A DNA stretch of 64,000 bases, from assembly GCA_036784855.1 (NCBI GenBank), contig JAZDSV010000001.1:667501-731500 (forward strand). Reading direction: 5' to 3'. The position numbers and the translations under genes were made by a program. Under the pieces are notes generated by a model, which worked only from the letters and a program-made list of their open reading frames with translations, did not search any database and was not told the origin of the DNA. Positions 48,349 through 57,870 of the stretch are shown piece after piece (position 1 is the stretch's first letter; each line of letters opens with the position of its first letter). This DNA is from Aphelidium insulamus. Taxonomy: Eukaryota; Aphelidiomycota; Aphelidea; Aphelidiaceae.

Positions 48349-49778
48349 CTAGATTGATCGTCCATACCGCACTACGCTCGCCACAGTGTTCAAATGCACA
48401 TTTCGATGGCACATGCACTCTTCCGTGTCATCTCCAGCAACAGATGATGCGTTGCTAGTGGAAATGCCACCGAGCCGTTTACGCAATGGCACCACAGTGT
48501 CGCGTATCCAAACGGCTTCTTGGGCCGCCCAGTCGGCAGCATCTCCCCGCAGCAAGATAGCGACACAGAGCCTTCCACAAGCAACAATGACAAGTGAGAA
48601 TTCGTTACAACTAGCCAATAACATCTCGGACGCAGCGCGGCTACGTAAATATTGTGGCGCCACAAGTTGCGAGTCCAGCCGGAAGCGTTGGATGTGAGGC
48701 GCATCCACCGGTGCCGATTGCGTGCTACAGTGACGTGCCAGCAAGTCACAGACTGTGCCGAAAGGCGACTGCGCATCATCCAGTTCCAGATCAGCGTAGA
48801 GCAGACTGTATGTGCATTAAGTGATGGAGTCAAGTGCGAGCATACGCGGCTATACAACGACGTAGCAGACTGTATATAAAGGAGCGACAGTACAAACTAC
48901 CGCATGTCTACAAAGACGGCACACTGTATACATAGCATGAAGGGATGGACAGCATACCGCAGGTCTACATAGACAGAGCCACCCAAGGCGCCTGCTTGCA
49001 CCGCGCGCTCGACCACCACCTGAGCATCGATAAACAGCGCCGTCTCTGTCTGCATGTGTTGGCGCATCAAATCTACATACAGTGGCGGTACCGCTGGCAA
49101 GTGAAAGTGTCGTGGAAAGTCGGTGTTGAAACACAGCGACATTGTGGCAGCATGCTCCACAATGCACTCTAGCAGTCGGCTAGGAGTCAGCTGCGCCAGC
49201 GCTGTCAATGCTCATCCAGGCTTACACGCAGCAGGCGTGCGGGTTACCTCTGCGTTCCGCGCCAGGAGTTTCTGCATTGCCGTGGTGCTAGACGCGGCCA
49301 GTTGGCGTGCTCTGCGCTCTCCCCAGCATCCAGGCACCAGGAAAGCCTGCGTTAGTAGTGCATAGTGAGACGCTGAATGCACGCGCGGAAATCCCGTACC
49401 TACCAGCACATGTTGCTCCATAGGCGGCTGCGTATCATCTCGTGGTGCATGATCAGGGCAGGATTCCGGCGTCAGGTACGCGGCGGCGAAGACAAGCCAG
49501 TGACGGGAGAGGTGCAGTGCGCAGACAGCTACATCTGCCAGTGATGTAGAAGCCACGGGTGGCGCATCGCCAGGTGCGGCATAGTCGCGAGTCCACGCGT
49601 CCATCGCCTGTACCAGCCCCGCCAGCTGACCCCAGCGCTCGTCCGTGTAGTCTTGCGCGTAGGCAGCACCCGCCACCGACCGGCACCGTATAGACTCGTG
49701 CGGTGCCGCCTCCTCTCCGGCCGACGCGCCACGCTCCAGCAGCATGCCGGCGACGTGCTTGGCCCCTTGACGCGACAT
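48349..49778 (-). CDS. Unrecognised conserved-looking protein
   Basis: Starts MSRQGAKHVAGMLLERG (the codon further up at 49802 is GTG). Exons joined by short introns code VAVCALHLSRHWLVFAAAYL, AFLVPGCWGERRARQLAA, LAQLTPSRLLECIVEHAA, FNTDFPRHFHLPAVPPLYVD, and a C-terminal block with DLELDDAQSPFGTVCDLLAR and LVIVACGRLCVAILLRGD. Codon structure and consistent splice phases support a real gene of about 400-450 residues. No motif I know. Divergent from Memo1 with 66 bp between start codons. Confidence 0.6.
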
Positions 49779-49844
49779 TGCCCGCCAGCTGACAGCTCCC
49801 ACGGTCTGCTCTCCCGCTCAACCAACCAGTGTGCGCGTGTTGCA

Positions 49845-51437
49845 ATGACGCAGGCAAGTGCACAGCACCGCACTGCCAGCCATGCCGGGACGTGGTATGC
49901 GTCGGACGGGGTCGCACTGCGCAAACAGCTATCTGGCTGGCTCGATGCGTGTGCCAGTGACTCGGCATCACCGCTGGGCAGACCGGTGCGCGCCATCCTG
50001 GCCCCGCATGCCGGCTACGCGTACGTCCCCGGCTTCCTCTACCTCACGCTAGATGTGGATGCCAACTTTACTCTCGGTACTGCAGGTACAGCGGTGCCAC
50101 GGCTGCCCATGCGTACGCTCACTTGGACCTGGATGCCGACGTGTGCGTACAATGCCATCCACTCGCTCGCACTACATTACCCGCAGACGGCGCATATTCA
50201 TTCTGGGCCCGTCGCACCACGAATACCTGCGCGGATGCGCGCTGACTGCAATGAACGGTCGGTGCGGCATATGTCTCTTTGCTCACTCTCACATGCGGCG
50301 GTGTGCAGCCTACGAAACACCGCTCGGCGATCTCGCGGTAGACGTGGACGGTGCGTATTGTGACGCGTGTGTCTCGCTGCAGCTCACAGCCATTCACGTC
50401 GCGCAGTCTGCCAGTCTCTCCGCAATGATGCCAAGGGTTTCGTCACAGTAATGTCTGCCGCGGTGGACGAGGCGGAGCACAGTATCGAGTTGCACCTTCC
50501 CTTTGTGGCGCACTTGTTGTCAAAGTAAGTTTACCTATAGTTTGGTATAAAACTTACACACACACCCACATAATACAACGTATGTACATCGTGCAACTAC
50601 AATATGTAAATGCATTTATACACAGCATTATACCTATAGTCTGGTATAAAACTTACACACACACCCACATAATACAACGTATGTACATCGTGCAACTACA
50701 ATATGTAAATGCATTTATACACAGCATTATACCTATAGTCTGGTATAAAACTTACACACACACCCACATAATACAACGTATGTACATCGTGCAACTATAA
50801 TATGTAAATGCATTTATACACAGCATTATACCTATAGTCTGGTATAAATACTTAATACACACACCCACATAATACAACGTATGTACATCGTGCAACTACA
50901 ACATGTAAATGCATTTATACACACGTCGATTGTACGTAACACGTTTGCAGGAACAACCTCCTCCAGAAGGTGAAAATCGTGCCGATACTGGTGGGCAATC
51001 TTGATGAACAGCTGGAACGTCACTTTGGACAACTGCTGGCGCCTTACGTGGCGGACAGTTGCCATGAAAATAGGTTCATTGTATCGTCAGACTTTTGCCA
51101 CTGGGGCAGACGCTTCAACTACTATTATCTGCCGGACCACGTGCCGCTCACCGCCACCAATGTGACACCGCCGCTGCACGAGCGAATCAAGCAGCTGGAC
51201 GCGGAGGCCATGGCACACATTGAGCACATGGATGTGCAGCTGTTTCGAGAGCATCTGGCCCAAACAAAAAATACTGTTTGTGGCCGCCATCCAATTGCCA
51301 TGATGATGGAGGCTCTGATGCTGGGCGCGCCGCGGGACGTACTTAAAGTTTGCTTCATGCACTATGCGCAGTCAAATGCTGCACATGACCGCACCGATAG
51401 TTCGGTCAGCTATGCATCTGCACTATTTAGCTGGTGA
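49845..51437 (+). CDS. MEMO1: Memo1-like protein
   Basis: Homologue of MEMO1, a metal-binding class III extradiol-dioxygenase-fold protein linked to redox signalling and cell motility in animals. Matches: SHAGTWYASDGVALRKQLSG, RAILAPHAGYAY, RRIFILGPSHHEYLRGCALT, ETPLGDLAVD, DEAEHSIELHLPFVAHLL, FIVSSDFCHWGRRFNYYY, VCGRHPIAMMMEAL and a C-terminal DSSVSYASALFSW. The conserved metal-site His/Asp/Cys residues (HAG, SHH, HSIE, SDFCHWG) are present. Several introns; the one at about 50526-50950 is made of a 99-bp minisatellite. Confidence 0.9.
50527..50945. repeat. 99-bp minisatellite in Memo1 intron
   Basis: About four copies with anchor GGTATAA at 50544, 50643, 50742 and 50841, exactly 99 bp apart. 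They are near identical apart from the last, which has a small change (GGTATAAATACTTAATACAC). The array fills the intron between HLPFVAHLLSK and the NNLLQKVKIVPILVG exon. Confidence 0.95.
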
Positions 51438-51465
51438 CATGTTAATTCAATATATATACTACGTA

Positions 51466-51506
51466 TAGTAGTAGTTGGTAGTAGTAGTAGTAGTAGTTGG
51501 AGTAAC

Positions 51507-51538
<32 letters not shown>

Positions 51539-51546
51539 AGTGAGCC

Positions 51547-51583
<37 letters not shown>

Positions 51584-51644
51584 TGTAGTTGTAGTAGTAG
51601 TAGTGGTAGTAGTAGTAGTGGTAGTAGAAGTAGTAGCAGCAGTA

Positions 51645-51684
<40 letters not shown>

Positions 51685-51846
51685 TGGAGTAGTAGTAGTA
51701 GTAGTAGTTAGTAGTAGTAGTAGTAGTTGGAGTAGTTGGAGTAGTTATAGTAGTAGTAGTTATAGTAGTAGTAGTTGGAGTAGTAGTAGTAGTAGTAGTT
51801 GGAGTAGTAGTAGTAGTAGTAGTAGTAGTATCAGTGTAGTAGTAGT
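51466..51846. repeat. (GTA)n trinucleotide tract, left of retroelement
   Basis: Imperfect GTA/GTT array after the Memo1 stop. Apparent protein frames of Thr or Tyr runs are artefacts. It is one half of a tract that the retroelement splits. Confidence 0.95.
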
Positions 51847-52374
51847 TGTAACGCCAAATGACGTCATTCTGCGTCATCGATCGGAACCGGCAATTCGGGA
51901 GCCGGTTGCTAGCGCGGGAAACCCTGATCGGACGGACGGTCGATCGGTCAGTCCTTCCAGACTATAAAGGGCGGTGATCTGGCGACTTGACCGGCAGTCT
52001 ATCTACGTTTATCCACACTTAGACGTTAGGTTGGTTCTGTCTGGTCGCGCTCCTCCTGGTTGTCGCGTCGTCTCATCACTCAAAGGTCTGCCTGGCGTGT
52101 CTGCTCACGCCCTGCTGACATCGCCAAGGTATTGTTAATAAATACGTTTATCCACACTTAGACGTTAGGTTGGTTCTGTCTGGTCGCGCTCCTCCTGGTT
52201 GTCGCGTCGTCTCATCACTCAAAGGTCTGCCTGGCGTGTCTGCTCACGCCCTGCTGACATCGCCAAGGTTGGTTCTGTCTGGTCGCGCTCCTCCTGGTTG
52301 TCGCGTCGTCTCATCACTCAAAGGTTGGTTCTGTCTGGTCGCGCTCCTCCTGGTTGTCGCGTCGTCTCATCACT
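51847..52374 (+). repeat. 5' LTR (528 bp)
   Basis: Begins TGTAACGCCAAATGACGTCA and carries a TATA box (CTATAAAGGG near 51962) and an AATAAA signal near 52137. It contains four copies of a GGTTGGTTCTGTCTGGTCGC unit against two in the 3' LTR, which explains its extra 155 bp. Otherwise it differs from the 3' LTR at only a few sites. Confidence 0.85.
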
Positions 52375-52414
52375 CAAAGGAGCCAAGCGCCCTTTGTTAC
52401 ATAGATAGACTGCC

Positions 52415-53197
52415 GGTATCCAGTGCGTACCATGTCATGAAATGCTTGGCGCTCCCTATTCAAATCACGTATGGGCACGTCATTCGGACCAACCAGATCC
52501 GTGTGTGCAATTTGCATTGATGTGTCGCCATTAAAAGTGTGGATATCGGTTCCATTCGGAAGTCCGACAGGCTCCTGATCAGGCTCCTGATCGTACTTGG
52601 AGAGGGCGTCCGCCACCACATTTTGTTCTCGAGGTATGTGTCGGATGGTGAACTGAAAGCTTTGAATCTCGGCTAACCAGTGTATTTGTCGTTTACTCAA
52701 GTTTTCATTGGTATGCAGAGTCTGAAGTGAGATGTTATTGGTGTACACGAAAAATCGCTCAACATCAAGGTAGTGTCGCCATTTCTTCAGTGCATGAACT
52801 AACGATGCCATCTCCACTTCATGTACTGGGTAATTCCGCGCTGCATTCAGTTTTCGCGATTCAAAGGCAACGGGATGTAAGCGTCCGTCCGAATCTTCTT
52901 GACACAACACAGATCCAATTGCAATTACTGAAGAGGCGTCAAAAAAAATGAAGAATGGGCGATTGCGGTCCGGGGGCTGTAAGACAGGCGCTGACGTGAG
53001 ACAGTGCTTCAGGGTAGTGAATGCCGCCTCTGTCTGCTCCGTCCACTGCCATTCCACTCCCTTCCCGTGAGAGCGGTAAGCGGCGCGGCAATATGAGAGT
53101 ACCGGTCGATAAAACGTCGATAGTAATTAGACACACCCAAAAATGAACGCAGGTCTGTGACATTCCGGGGCTGTTTCCAATCCCGGATGAGCTCCAC
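52415..53197 (-). pseudogene. RNase H part of pol, frame-broken
   Basis: Continues the reverse transcriptase downstream of a stop codon: [20 protein letters not shown], a frameshift near 53070, then [19 protein letters not shown] and the RNase H positions FFDASSVIAIGSVL, VHEVEMASLVHALKKW and NVVADALSK. The third acidic site, usually TDH or TDN, reads TNN. Together with the stop and the frameshift this marks the copy as defective. Confidence 0.85.
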
Positions 53198-55543
53198 TTA
53201 TAAACTGTTCATGCGAATGCCATCGCATCCCACAACGTGGCCCAGGAAATGCGTCTGAAAACGTGCAAACTCGCATTTGGCTGGCTCGGCATACAGCTGG
53301 TTATCGCGCAGTAGTTGGAGTACTTTTTGCAACAGTTGCAAATGTTCTTGTGGCGTTTTCGAGTAGATTAAAATGTCATCCAGGTACACCACGACGCCAT
53401 CGTCTAGCAAAGGCTGAAAAACTTGATTCATTAGGCGTTGGAACGTGGCGGGGCCCGAGGTCAGTCCAAACGGCACCACGAGATACTCAAAGTGACCATA
53501 TTTCGTTCGAAACGCCGTTTTATGTACGTCCTCGTCTTTGATTCGGATTTGGTGGAATCCGGACACTAAATCCAATTTGGAAAAGATTTTCGCCCCGGCC
53601 AACTGATCAAGGCAATCGTCGGCGCGTGGCATTCCGTAGCGGTCCTTCATAGTGATGTCGTTCAAGGCGCGGTAGTCAACACACAGGCGCAGACCGCGGT
53701 TGTTGGCCTTCTGTACAAAGAGCACCGGTGCACCATAACTACTAGTTGAGGGACGGATCCAACCGCGGTCAAGGAGCTTCTTCAGCTGGACCTTGAGCTC
53801 GTCCGATTCCGCGAAGCTCAACCGGTAGAGGCGTTGCGCCGGTATGCGCGCGTTCTCAACTAGGGGGATTGCATGATCAACAGCGCGGCGCGGTGGTAGG
53901 CAGTCCGGCGGCTTGCTGAACACGTCATTGAATCCACTGATTAACTTATCCAGGCCGGGCACATGGACCGCGTTCTCACGTGTTGGATCCAAAATTTCCT
54001 TGACAAGCACGGCATAGACGGGCTCGTTGGACCGTTTGGCTTCCTTAGTGAAGGCATTGCACTCGAGAAGCTGACAGTCCACGAATTCGCGAAGCGGTGC
54101 ATTCCGAGCTTGTATGACCACTTGTCGGCCGTGCCTATCGAATCGTAGAACGTTCTCGCGCCAGTCCACCTGTGGGTTGATTTCGGTAAACCATTCCTTA
54201 CTGAGTATCACGTCTAAGTCTCGGTGCAGATCGATGACAACAAACTGGATGTTCTCGCGGTAGTGGGTCCCTATCTCCACTGGTAGTGTCACACTTCCCA
54301 ATCCGTTGCAAATTTTCCCATCAGGTAGTCGTACGTGGCTGGACGGTCCAGTAGCCGTCAATCCGAGGCTGTGTAGTACGCGAGCGGACACAAAATTGTG
54401 CGTCGCGCCGGAATCGAATAAAATAGTTACGCTCCGTCCCTTGATTGAGCCTGCTTTTCGCAGCAGGTTATGCTGATTGGCATGACGTTCAATGCGCGCA
54501 TTTTCAATTTCAGCTGAAATGAGTTCGTACTGCGAAATGGTCGGTTTATTGCTGCGCAAAGCATAAAAACGGCAAACGGAATCGGCGGCCACATGTCCCA
54601 ACTGACGACAGGCCAAGCAACGGCCTTCGCGGAAGCAGCGCTCCCTCTCTTCTGGTGTCAGCTTGGGTGGGTATGCCACGGCTCCGGCGTTGGCTGCGGC
54701 GGAGAGGTCCATGGGCTCGGGACCGCTACTGGCTCCGGCCGGCGGGGTGGCTGCCACAGCTGCATTGTTGTACCCGGAATAACGGTATGGTGTCGCTTTT
54801 TGGCGGCCTATGTTGACATCCACCTGTGTAGCTATGGCATCAAAGCGGACGGCCCAAGCCATTGCTTGCTCGAAGCTGCCGGGTGACAAGGTTGCCACAT
54901 GGAGCTGTGTAGCGCGGCTCAATCCACGGAGGTAGATGTCAAGTGCCTCGCACTCCGTCATGTTGCCAATAACCGTGTGCAGGTCGCGAAATTTGGCATT
55001 ATACTCGGCTAATGTCTTGAAGTTTCTTTGCTCCAGTCGGCTCATCTCATAACGTGCGCGGTTCACCTCCCCAATTGGCAGGAACTGCTCCTGGAATATC
55101 GTCTCAAAGGTGGTCCACGTATTTGGTGGGGCAGCTAATGCCGACCACCACAACTCGGCTCGATCCGTCAACATTGCTCCCACAACAATATATCGCGCCT
55201 GCAGGGCACAAATGCCATAGAAGTCGAATGCAATGTTGCACTGGCGGAGGAACTTGCGCACGAGCAATGTTGACTCGGCGGTGCCACTGAATGCCTGGAT
55301 CATCTTGGTCTGTAGCAGTTTATGCACGTCACTACGCATGGCGTTGACTGATGTCTCGGGGATGCTGCGATGAGAAGCCCGTGGGGTCGGGCAGTCCAAA
55401 ATAGATTCTGCCGCCAAGCGCTGCTGGATCTCTTGCATCTGCTGCTGGAGCTCCCGATTTTGATCAGTCAACGTATATACTTGTGTTATCAGTTCCTCGT
55501 GAGTGGGTGGTCTCAGAGTTGGCGTTGGTGGAGCTTCCTCCAT
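53198..55543 (-). CDS. Retrotransposon Gag-protease-reverse transcriptase
   Basis: 781-residue open frame. Gag has TWTTFETIFQEQFLP and a zinc-knuckle-like CLACRQLGHVAADSVC with non-standard spacing. The aspartic protease motif is ILFDSGATHNFVS. The reverse transcriptase has LDRGWIRPSTSSYGAPVLFV, FSKLDLVSGFHQIRI, VPFGLTSGPATFQRLMN and the catalytic VVYLDDILIYSKT. It ends at a stop just after GHVVGCDGIRM, where intact relatives continue. Orientation is opposite to the LTRs and integrase. Confidence 0.9.
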   Translation of the reverse strand: MEEAPPTPTLRPPTHEELITQVYTLTDQNRELQQQMQEIQQRLAAESILDCPTPRASHRSIPETSVNAMRSDVHKLLQTKMIQAFSGTAESTLLVRKFLRQCNIAFDFYGICALQARYIVVGAMLTDRAELWWSALAAPPNTWTTFETIFQEQFLPIGEVNRARYEMSRLEQRNFKTLAEYNAKFRDLHTVIGNMTECEALDIYLRGLSRATQLHVATLSPGSFEQAMAWAVRFDAIATQVDVNIGRQKATPYRYSGYNNAAVAATPPAGASSGPEPMDLSAAANAGAVAYPPKLTPEERERCFREGRCLACRQLGHVAADSVCRFYALRSNKPTISQYELISAEIENARIERHANQHNLLRKAGSIKGRSVTILFDSGATHNFVSARVLHSLGLTATGPSSHVRLPDGKICNGLGSVTLPVEIGTHYRENIQFVVIDLHRDLDVILSKEWFTEINPQVDWRENVLRFDRHGRQVVIQARNAPLREFVDCQLLECNAFTKEAKRSNEPVYAVLVKEILDPTRENAVHVPGLDKLISGFNDVFSKPPDCLPPRRAVDHAIPLVENARIPAQRLYRLSFAESDELKVQLKKLLDRGWIRPSTSSYGAPVLFVQKANNRGLRLCVDYRALNDITMKDRYGMPRADDCLDQLAGAKIFSKLDLVSGFHQIRIKDEDVHKTAFRTKYGHFEYLVVPFGLTSGPATFQRLMNQVFQPLLDDGVVVYLDDILIYSKTPQEHLQLLQKVLQLLRDNQLYAEPAKCEFARFQTHFLGHVVGCDGIRMNSL

Positions 55544-55735
55544 GGTAGAGTCTATCTATGTAAATTGCACACACGGATCTGGTTGGTCCGAATGACGTGC
55601 CCATATGTGATTTGAATAGGGAGCGCCAAGCATTTCATGACATGGTACGCACCGGATACCAAAATGACAACCGTTGTCAACGCATTCTAGCCAACGGCCA
55701 AGCGCCATTCCGAGTCGACAATGGCCTGATCTTCT

Positions 55736-57196
55736 TTGAGCCGCAGTCTGCTCCATCCCGACTCTAGTACCTACAACACCTTGGTTATCCGGACCATTCT
55801 GAAGGATGAACATGACCGCGCCGGCCATTTTGGAGTGGAAAAGACAATGGACTTGGTACGACGCAAGTACCTGTGGAACCACATGGAAAAATCAGTTCGA
55901 CGCTATTGTGCGGCGTGTGATTCCTGTCAACGTGTCAAGGATACTAATCGGCCGCCACATGGACTATCCGTACCACTTGAGGTTTCCGTAGAGCGCTGGT
56001 CAGACCTGGCTATGGACTTCATGCCGGACCTGCCCACTAGTCATAACGGCAACGATTCAATCCTGCTTGTGGTATGCCGTCACACAAAGGCCATTACTCT
56101 GATTCCGTGCAAGAAGGCCGCCACATCCGCCAAAATTGTTGAGCTACTACGTCTACACGTCTTTCAGCACAAAGGATATCCAAAATCCATAGTATCGGAC
56201 CGTGACTCGCGATTTTCATCGCGCTATTGGACAGCATTGATGGCTCGTTGGGGCGTGGAACTCAAGATGTCCACCGCAAACCACCAGCAGACTGATGGAC
56301 AGAGTGAGCAAGGCGTTCGTACGGTCAAAGAAGTCCTGCGCCACTATGTCAGCTTTCAACAGGACAATTGGGAAAAGCTACTCCCCGACGTGACTATGGC
56401 ATATAATGACGCCACCAATGCATCCACTGGCTTGACACCATTCTTTGCCGACCTGGGCCGCCATCCAAACGTCCTGAAGCTACACACCCCGCCTTCCAAT
56501 GCACCGGCAGTGGAGGAGCTTGCACAGCAGCTGAAGGAAACTAGCGAGCAAATTGCAGATCGCCTGACCTTGGTAGCACAAGACCAAAAATTTTACGCGG
56601 ATCAGCAAAGGATTGAACCGCCAACATTCCAAATTGGTAATCTGGTTCTACTCGATGCTTCGGCCCTCACCAATTGGCCGATCTTCCGACAAGCGCCGAT
56701 CCGAAAGCTGCGACCGCGTCGTTTTGGCCCATTCAAAATTACCAAGATTGCTGGAGTGAACGTCACGCTGGAACTCCCACCAACCCTGCGGATCCATCCA
56801 ACTTTTCATGTGTCACTCATCACGCCCTATGTAGCATCGGACATTCCAGTGTATGATGAGCCTCCTGCAGAAATTATTGATGGTCAAGCGGAGTTTGAAG
56901 TAGAGGCTATTCTCGGACATCGAACCTTCCGGCGACAGAGACAATACTTGGTGAAATGGCGTGGTTACTCTAACGAACATAACACCTACAAACCACAACG
57001 TAATCTGACAAACTGTGGCAATATTCTACGCAAATACCATGAACAACTGGCAGAGGCCTCATTTTTGTTGGGGAGTGTAACGCCAAATGACGTCATTCTG
57101 TGTCATCAATCGGAACCGGCAATTCGGGAGCCGGTTGCTAGCGCGGGAAACCCTGATCGGACGGACGGTCGATCGGTCAGTCCTTCCAGACTATAA
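55736..57196 (+). CDS. Retrotransposon integrase with chromodomain
   Basis: HHCC zinc site (DEHDRAGHFGVEKT then CAACDSC), and DDE core with DLAMDFMPDLP, SIVSDRDSRF and DGQSEQGVRTVKEVLR. The GPY/F-like RRFGPFKITKI is followed by a chromodomain EVEAILGHRTFRRQRQYLVK, WRGYSNEHNTY; the second aromatic-cage position is Tyr instead of Trp. A chromodomain places it in the chromovirus clade, whose integrases target chromatin marks. The frame runs on into the 3' LTR. No ATG starts it; in an intact element it would be the C-terminal part of pol. Its front end overlaps the duplicated linker and a frameshift. Confidence 0.9.
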   Translation: MSRSLLHPDSSTYNTLVIRTILKDEHDRAGHFGVEKTMDLVRRKYLWNHMEKSVRRYCAACDSCQRVKDTNRPPHGLSVPLEVSVERWSDLAMDFMPDLPTSHNGNDSILLVVCRHTKAITLIPCKKAATSAKIVELLRLHVFQHKGYPKSIVSDRDSRFSSRYWTALMARWGVELKMSTANHQQTDGQSEQGVRTVKEVLRHYVSFQQDNWEKLLPDVTMAYNDATNASTGLTPFFADLGRHPNVLKLHTPPSNAPAVEELAQQLKETSEQIADRLTLVAQDQKFYADQQRIEPPTFQIGNLVLLDASALTNWPIFRQAPIRKLRPRRFGPFKITKIAGVNVTLELPPTLRIHPTFHVSLITPYVASDIPVYDEPPAEIIDGQAEFEVEAILGHRTFRRQRQYLVKWRGYSNEHNTYKPQRNLTNCGNILRKYHEQLAEASFLLGSVTPNDVILCHQSEPAIREPVASAGNPDRTDGRSVSPSRL

Positions 57197-57448
57197 AGGG
57201 CGGTGATCTGGCGACTTGACCGGCAGTCTATCTACGTTTATCCACACTTAGACGTTAGGTTGGTTCTGTCTGGTCGCGCTCCTCCTGGTTGTCGCGTCGT
57301 CTCATCACTCAAAGGTCTGCCTGGCGTGTCTGCTCACGCCCTGCTGACATCGCCAAGGTATTGTTAATAAATACGTTTATCCACACTTAGACGTTAGGTT
57401 GGTTCTGTCTGGTCACGCTCCTCCTGGTTGTCGCGTCGTCTCATCACT
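57076..57448 (+). repeat. 3' LTR (373 bp)
   Basis: Starts TGTAACGCC straight after a purine tract (GGGGAG, likely polypurine primer) and ends CTCATCACT against the GTA tract. Has two copies of the internal GGTTGGTTCTGTCTGGT unit and the same TATA and AATAAA elements as the 5' LTR. Confidence 0.88.
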
Positions 57449-57860
<412 letters not shown>

Positions 57861-57870
57861 ATCATATCAG

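Larger units (their letters stand above)
51847..57448 (+). mobile_element. Ty3/gypsy chromovirus with inverted gag-RT core
   Basis: LTR retrotransposon, 5.6 kb, lying between two LTRs in plus orientation inside a GTA tract; the 5 bp on each side (GTAGT) match but this is uninformative in a GTA repeat. Gag-protease-RT-RNase H read on the minus strand (55543 down to about 52415), integrase and chromodomain on the plus strand (to 57196). The inverted block is bounded by 15-bp inverted copies of TTACATAGATAGACT at 52397-52411 and 55549-55563. A 98-99-bp segment between RNase H and integrase is present twice in opposite orientation (52415-52513 and 55563-55660). Pol has a stop near 53200, a frameshift near 53070 and another near 55750. 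Confidence 0.9.

Noticed and set aside
50527-50945. CRISPR-like or coding repeat (open frame over three 99-bp units)
   Set aside because: Tandem intronic minisatellite without spacers; neighbouring exons of Memo1 fix it as an intron.
51506-51877. Long frames of poly-Thr/Tyr on the minus strand
   Set aside because: Translation of the GTA repeat; no composition or context of a gene.
52170-52520. Plus-strand frame with repeated VLSGRAPPGCRVV
   Set aside because: Translation of LTR internal repeats.
51847-57448. Two separate nested retroelements in opposite orientation
   Set aside because: The two halves supply one complementary set of domains with no second LTR pair, and share a duplicated linker; a single rearranged element is simpler.
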